The notes under the pieces: generated by a model
What the model was told of the DNA's origin: nothing
Seen by the model: only the letters and a program-made list of their open reading frames with translations
Databases searched by the model: none
NCBI RefSeq assembly: GCF_009429125.1
Contig: NZ_CP045529.1
Location: 2,852,001-2,916,000, forward strand
Direction: 5' to 3'
Source: Luteimicrobium xylanilyticum
GTDB lineage: Bacteria > Actinomycetota > Actinomycetes > Actinomycetales > Cellulomonadaceae
DNA length: 64,000 nt
Part shown: positions 61,298 to 64,000 of the stretch, in pieces
Layout: every line of letters starts with the position of its first letter
Numbering within the stretch: the stretch's first letter is position 1
Program-made: the position numbers and the translations under genes

Positions 61298-62244
61298 ACG
61301 TCGACCCGACGCTCGTCCTCGGCGGCCTCGTGGTCGGCTTCGTGGTCGGTCTGACGGGAATGGGCGGCGGTGCGCTGATGACACCGATGCTCATCTTCGT
61401 GTTCAAGGTCGACCCCCTCATGGCCGTGTCGAGCGACGTGGTCGCGAGTCTGTTCATGAAGCCGGCGGGTGCGATCGTGCACCTCCGTCGTCGTACCGTG
61501 AACCTCAGGCTTGTGGGATGGCTGTGCGTGGGCTCGGTCCCTGCTGCGTTCTCCGGCGTGCTCCTGCTCCGCCTGCTGCCGTTCGGCGATGGGTTCGACG
61601 CCACGGTGAAAGTCGCCCTCGGTGCCGCCCTGCTCCTTGCCTCCGTCGGACTGGTCGTGCGCGCCGTACTCCAGATGGCCCGTCTTCAACCACTGGGAGA
61701 AGGCCCCGCCGCGCCCTCGTCGCCCGACGTCACGATCCGCCCGGTCCCAACCGTGATGCTGGGGGCGCTTGCGGGGCTGCTCGTCGGTATGACGTCTGTG
61801 GGCGCCGGCTCGATCGTGATCGTCGTCATCCTCCTGATGTACCCGGCGCTCAAGGCGTCGCAGGTGGTCGGCACCGACCTCGTCCAGGCCATCCCCCTCG
61901 TGGGGGCCGCTTCACTGGGCCATCTCCTCTACGGCGACTTCTCGCTGGGGCTGACCACGTCCCTCTTGATCGGGGCCATCCCCGGAGCGTGGCTCGGCGC
62001 CCAGGTCTCGAGCAAGGCCCCAGGTGGTCTCGTCCGCAGAGCACTGGCGATACTTCTCCTGGCTTCTGGCCTACGACTCGTCGGTGTTCCCCTCGGCTGG
62101 GTGGCGGCGTCCGCGGTGTCCGCCCTTGTTCTCGGCAACGTGCTCTGGATCGCCGTGCGACGGCGATTCTCGGCAACACCCCCCGAGTCTCCGCGACCAG
62201 CCAGCCCGGACCGGCCAGCGACCAAGGACGGTGGAACAGCATGA
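61294..62244 (+). CDS. TauE/SafE-family sulfur-compound permease (paralogue B)
   Basis: 316 aa; ATG at 61294. Eight predicted helices in two halves, with [20 protein letters not shown] and [20 protein letters not shown]. Much of the sequence is identical to the permease at 51540, with differences in the linker between halves and in the Pro-rich tail. The start of cysC overlaps its stop by 4 nt, tying it to PAPS synthesis. It may export sulfite or sulfonate, or bring sulfate in; other TauE members have been linked to both. Confidence 0.9.
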   Translation: MNVDPTLVLGGLVVGFVVGLTGMGGGALMTPMLIFVFKVDPLMAVSSDVVASLFMKPAGAIVHLRRRTVNLRLVGWLCVGSVPAAFSGVLLLRLLPFGDGFDATVKVALGAALLLASVGLVVRAVLQMARLQPLGEGPAAPSSPDVTIRPVPTVMLGALAGLLVGMTSVGAGSIVIVVILLMYPALKASQVVGTDLVQAIPLVGAASLGHLLYGDFSLGLTTSLLIGAIPGAWLGAQVSSKAPGGLVRRALAILLLASGLRLVGVPLGWVAASAVSALVLGNVLWIAVRRRFSATPPESPRPASPDRPATKDGGTA

Positions 62245-63497
62245 GCCCTACCACGACCACCGTGGCCCTGGGGGACGACGCGCTCGACGGCCTCGAGCGT
62301 GCGCTGCTCGGCGTCGGCCCTGCACCCGCACTCCCCGACGGCGTCTCGGCCGTCACGTACACGGACCACGAGAACACGCCGCTGGCACGGGCGGAGCGTT
62401 CCGCCGACCTCGTCACCCTCGTCCCCCTGCGGCCCTTGGCGCGCGGCACAGGACCGGCGTGGGACCCCGCCATCCGGCGCTCCGCCAGCGAGATTCGGGC
62501 CGAGCTGCGTAGCGGGGCAACCCGAATGGTCGCGGTGGTCCGCTCCCTCCCGACGCGCGGCGACCTGACGGCCCTGGGCAAGCTCATATCGTCGCCCGAC
62601 GTGGCGCGGCCGGGCATCGTCGTCGTGGTGGTTCTCGTCTCACGGCGCACGCCCCCGGGCGCGATCTCCGCCGACGGACTCGTCCGTGCGACCCGGCACG
62701 CCGTCGCGCAGCTTCGGCAGGATGCCGACGAGACGGACGTGGTGCTCGTGGCGGTCCCGAGCGCTCCGGGGACCACCCCGACCGCCCAGACGCTCGCTGA
62801 CGCGTACGGAGCGGACACCGTCCTCCTGCTGGACGATGAACGACCTCGACTCGAGAAGGAGGCCGTCCTCTCCCTGCGCCGCCGGCAGCGGGCGCTCGCG
62901 GACGCCCTCTATCCCCCGGCGTCGGCCACCGAGCTCGATGCGGCGCTCACTCCTGCGCGGGGGGCGGTCATCCTCCTCACGGGTCTCTCCGGCTCGGGCA
63001 AGTCCACCATCGCCCGAGCTCTCGTCAGCCGCCTCGAGGAGGAAGGCAGAGCAGCAACCCTGCTCGATGGTGACGCCGTCCGGCATCACCTTTCAGAGGG
63101 TCTCGGCTTCAGCCGAGCCGACCGGGAGACGAACGTGCGCCGCATAGGATTCGTCGCCGCGCTCGTCGCGCAGCACGGGGGCATCGCGGTGGCAGCACCG
63201 ATCGCGCCGTTCGCAGCGAGTCGCGACGATGTCCGGCGGCTCGCCCAGGAGCACGCACGGTTCGTGCTCGTACATGTCGCCACGCCTCTCGCCGTGTGCG
63301 AGGCGCGGGACCGCAAGGGGCTCTACGCGAAGGCGCGTGCCGGTTCGATCCCTGACTTCACCGGAATCTCCTCGCCCTACGAGGTTCCGACCGATGCCGA
63401 TCTGGTCCTCGACACCACAAGGGTCTCTGTGGAGGACGCGGTGGATCGAATCCTCACGGTCGTGCTGGCCGGGCCAACACGCGAGCAACATTGGTGA
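62241..63497 (+). CDS. cysC: APS kinase with degenerate ATP-sulfurylase-like N-terminus
   Basis: 418 aa; ATG at 62241 overlapping the permease stop. The C-terminal ~175 residues are a full APS kinase: P-loop GLSGSGKST (248-256), [50 protein letters not shown] and [20 protein letters not shown]. It phosphorylates APS to PAPS. The first ~235 residues resemble a shrunken ATP sulfurylase: [33 protein letters not shown], then [10 protein letters not shown] where active enzymes have the Q-x-R-N-P-x-H nucleotide site. Catalytic residues appear lost, so the domain may be structural or regulatory. Confidence 0.9.
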   Translation: MSPTTTTVALGDDALDGLERALLGVGPAPALPDGVSAVTYTDHENTPLARAERSADLVTLVPLRPLARGTGPAWDPAIRRSASEIRAELRSGATRMVAVVRSLPTRGDLTALGKLISSPDVARPGIVVVVVLVSRRTPPGAISADGLVRATRHAVAQLRQDADETDVVLVAVPSAPGTTPTAQTLADAYGADTVLLLDDERPRLEKEAVLSLRRRQRALADALYPPASATELDAALTPARGAVILLTGLSGSGKSTIARALVSRLEEEGRAATLLDGDAVRHHLSEGLGFSRADRETNVRRIGFVAALVAQHGGIAVAAPIAPFAASRDDVRRLAQEHARFVLVHVATPLAVCEARDRKGLYAKARAGSIPDFTGISSPYEVPTDADLVLDTTRVSVEDAVDRILTVVLAGPTREQHW

Positions 63498-63526
63498 CCA
63501 GCCGGCCGAGCCGGACCGACGTACGG

Positions 63527-64000
63527 CTACGCGACTGATGCCGACGCCGTGTGCCGAAGGCTCACGTTGCCGTAGGCGGTCACGTGTACCTGCTCGTGCG
63601 TGAAGGCTTCGGGGTCTGCGGACAGTCTGGCACGTCCGGGGTTGCCGTCGTCGACGACCTCGGCGTACAGATCGAGCACGTCGCTCGGCAGGCCGTCGAA
63701 CGCCGTCCAGGGCAGCACGACGTCGAAGGAGCGGGTCCGGTCGGCTGCGGGCGAACTGAGCCGACACACCGCGCGACCGTAGAGCGCCTCGCTCCGGCCA
63801 CGCCACGCGACAAAGAGCTGCGGACCCTGCGAGGCCAGCTCACCGGTAAGCGTGCCGCGGAGTCGCGCGCCTCCCTCTGAAGGCTCGACGGCGTCGAGCC
63901 TTCCCTGGATGCTGACCCGACGAATGGAACGCTTGCGCGCCCGGGCTGCGGCGAGCTCCTCTACCCAACGGTCGAGGACGGCGTCGTCCCTGAAGTCCTG
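63527..64000 (-). CDS. 3' part of an unidentified gene (partial)
   Basis: The frame is open from base 64000 to a stop at 63527, giving the last 157 residues of a longer protein. A helical stretch (DRWVEELAAARARKRSIRRV) precedes a beta-rich domain: VSIQGRLDAVEPSEGGARLR, QLFVAWRGRSEALYGRAVCR and FDVVLPWTAFDGLPSDVLDL. The C-terminal beta-sandwich-like tail with VYGN-type loops resembles those found at the end of some glycosyl- or glycerophosphotransferases, but I cannot name a family. Convergent with cysC, 29 bp apart. Confidence 0.6.
   Translation of the reverse strand, partial: QDFRDDAVLDRWVEELAAARARKRSIRRVSIQGRLDAVEPSEGGARLRGTLTGELASQGPQLFVAWRGRSEALYGRAVCRLSSPAADRTRSFDVVLPWTAFDGLPSDVLDLYAEVVDDGNPGRARLSADPEAFTHEQVHVTAYGNVSLRHTASASVA

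Overview
The window is about 72-75% G+C, and its wobble positions are almost all G or C. It carries the actinobacterial marker block secA / hpf / comFC / lpqB-mtrB-mtrA / sahH. GTG starts, GTGA/ATGA stop-start overlaps, leaderless-looking genes and sunset-domain and SpoIID-type secreted proteins point to a Micrococcales member. A Cellulomonas-like bacterium (Cellulomonadaceae or Promicromonosporaceae) is my best guess; the family level is inference. No rRNA, tRNA, prophage, IS transposase or CRISPR array was found.

Layout. 1-4.0 kb: end of a pilus-type (CpaE/SAF) locus, a small HTH protein, and a LysM plus Rv3235-family pair leading to secA. 4.1-14.8 kb, minus strand: secA, an AlkZ-like glycosylase, hpf, comFC, lpqB, mtrB and mtrA. 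15.0-20.6 kb, plus strand: a membrane protein and a DUF4129-DUF4350-MoxR-DUF58 chain with start/stop overlaps. 20.7-23.7 kb: small membrane proteins and a CopD-CtaG fusion for copper handling and cytochrome oxidase assembly. 23.7-25.6 kb: divergent SpoIIM and RDD membrane proteins. 25.7-29.6 kb: tandem secreted SpoIID-domain paralogues. 29.6-32.2 kb: two membrane acyltransferases. 32.5-33.6 kb: an AbiEi/DUF559 protein. 33.9-37.7 kb: a LuxR-type two-component system and a membrane protein. 37.7-39.3 kb: sahH. 39.4-40.6 kb: an orphan DUF559-type gene bracketed by arrays of a 15-nt element repeated every 21 bp. 40.9-44.0 kb: a glycine betaine/choline ABC importer. 44.1-56 kb: a surface and secretome island with sunset-domain, Ig-like, collagen-like and metzincin proteins, TauE/SafE and an OafA-type acyltransferase. 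56-63.5 kb: a CDF transporter, a sulfotransferase, cysN-cysD-cysQ and, divergently, a second TauE/SafE plus cysC. 63.5-64 kb: 3' end of an unidentified gene.

How the genes work together. MtrAB-LpqB, SecA, SpoIID proteins and the secreted Ig/collagen proteins form an envelope biogenesis theme. CysD and CysN make APS, CysC makes PAPS, CysQ hydrolyses PAP or PAPS, and the sulfotransferase can use PAPS to sulfate a substrate. With three acyltransferases and many exported proteins nearby, this suggests a sulfated and acylated surface component; the substrate is not visible here.

Most unusual signals. (1) 21-bp-period arrays flanking the orphan DUF559 gene in partly inverted orientation. (2) Two paralogous TauE/SafE genes that each lack a Shine-Dalgarno site and are each preceded by a leaderless micro-ORF ending in an ATGA overlap. 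(3) An exact 14-nt motif in three intergenic regions of the surface island. (4) A conserved 5' UTR hairpin shared by two Ig-like secreted paralogues. (5) A CysC whose N-terminal half looks like a decayed ATP sulfurylase.
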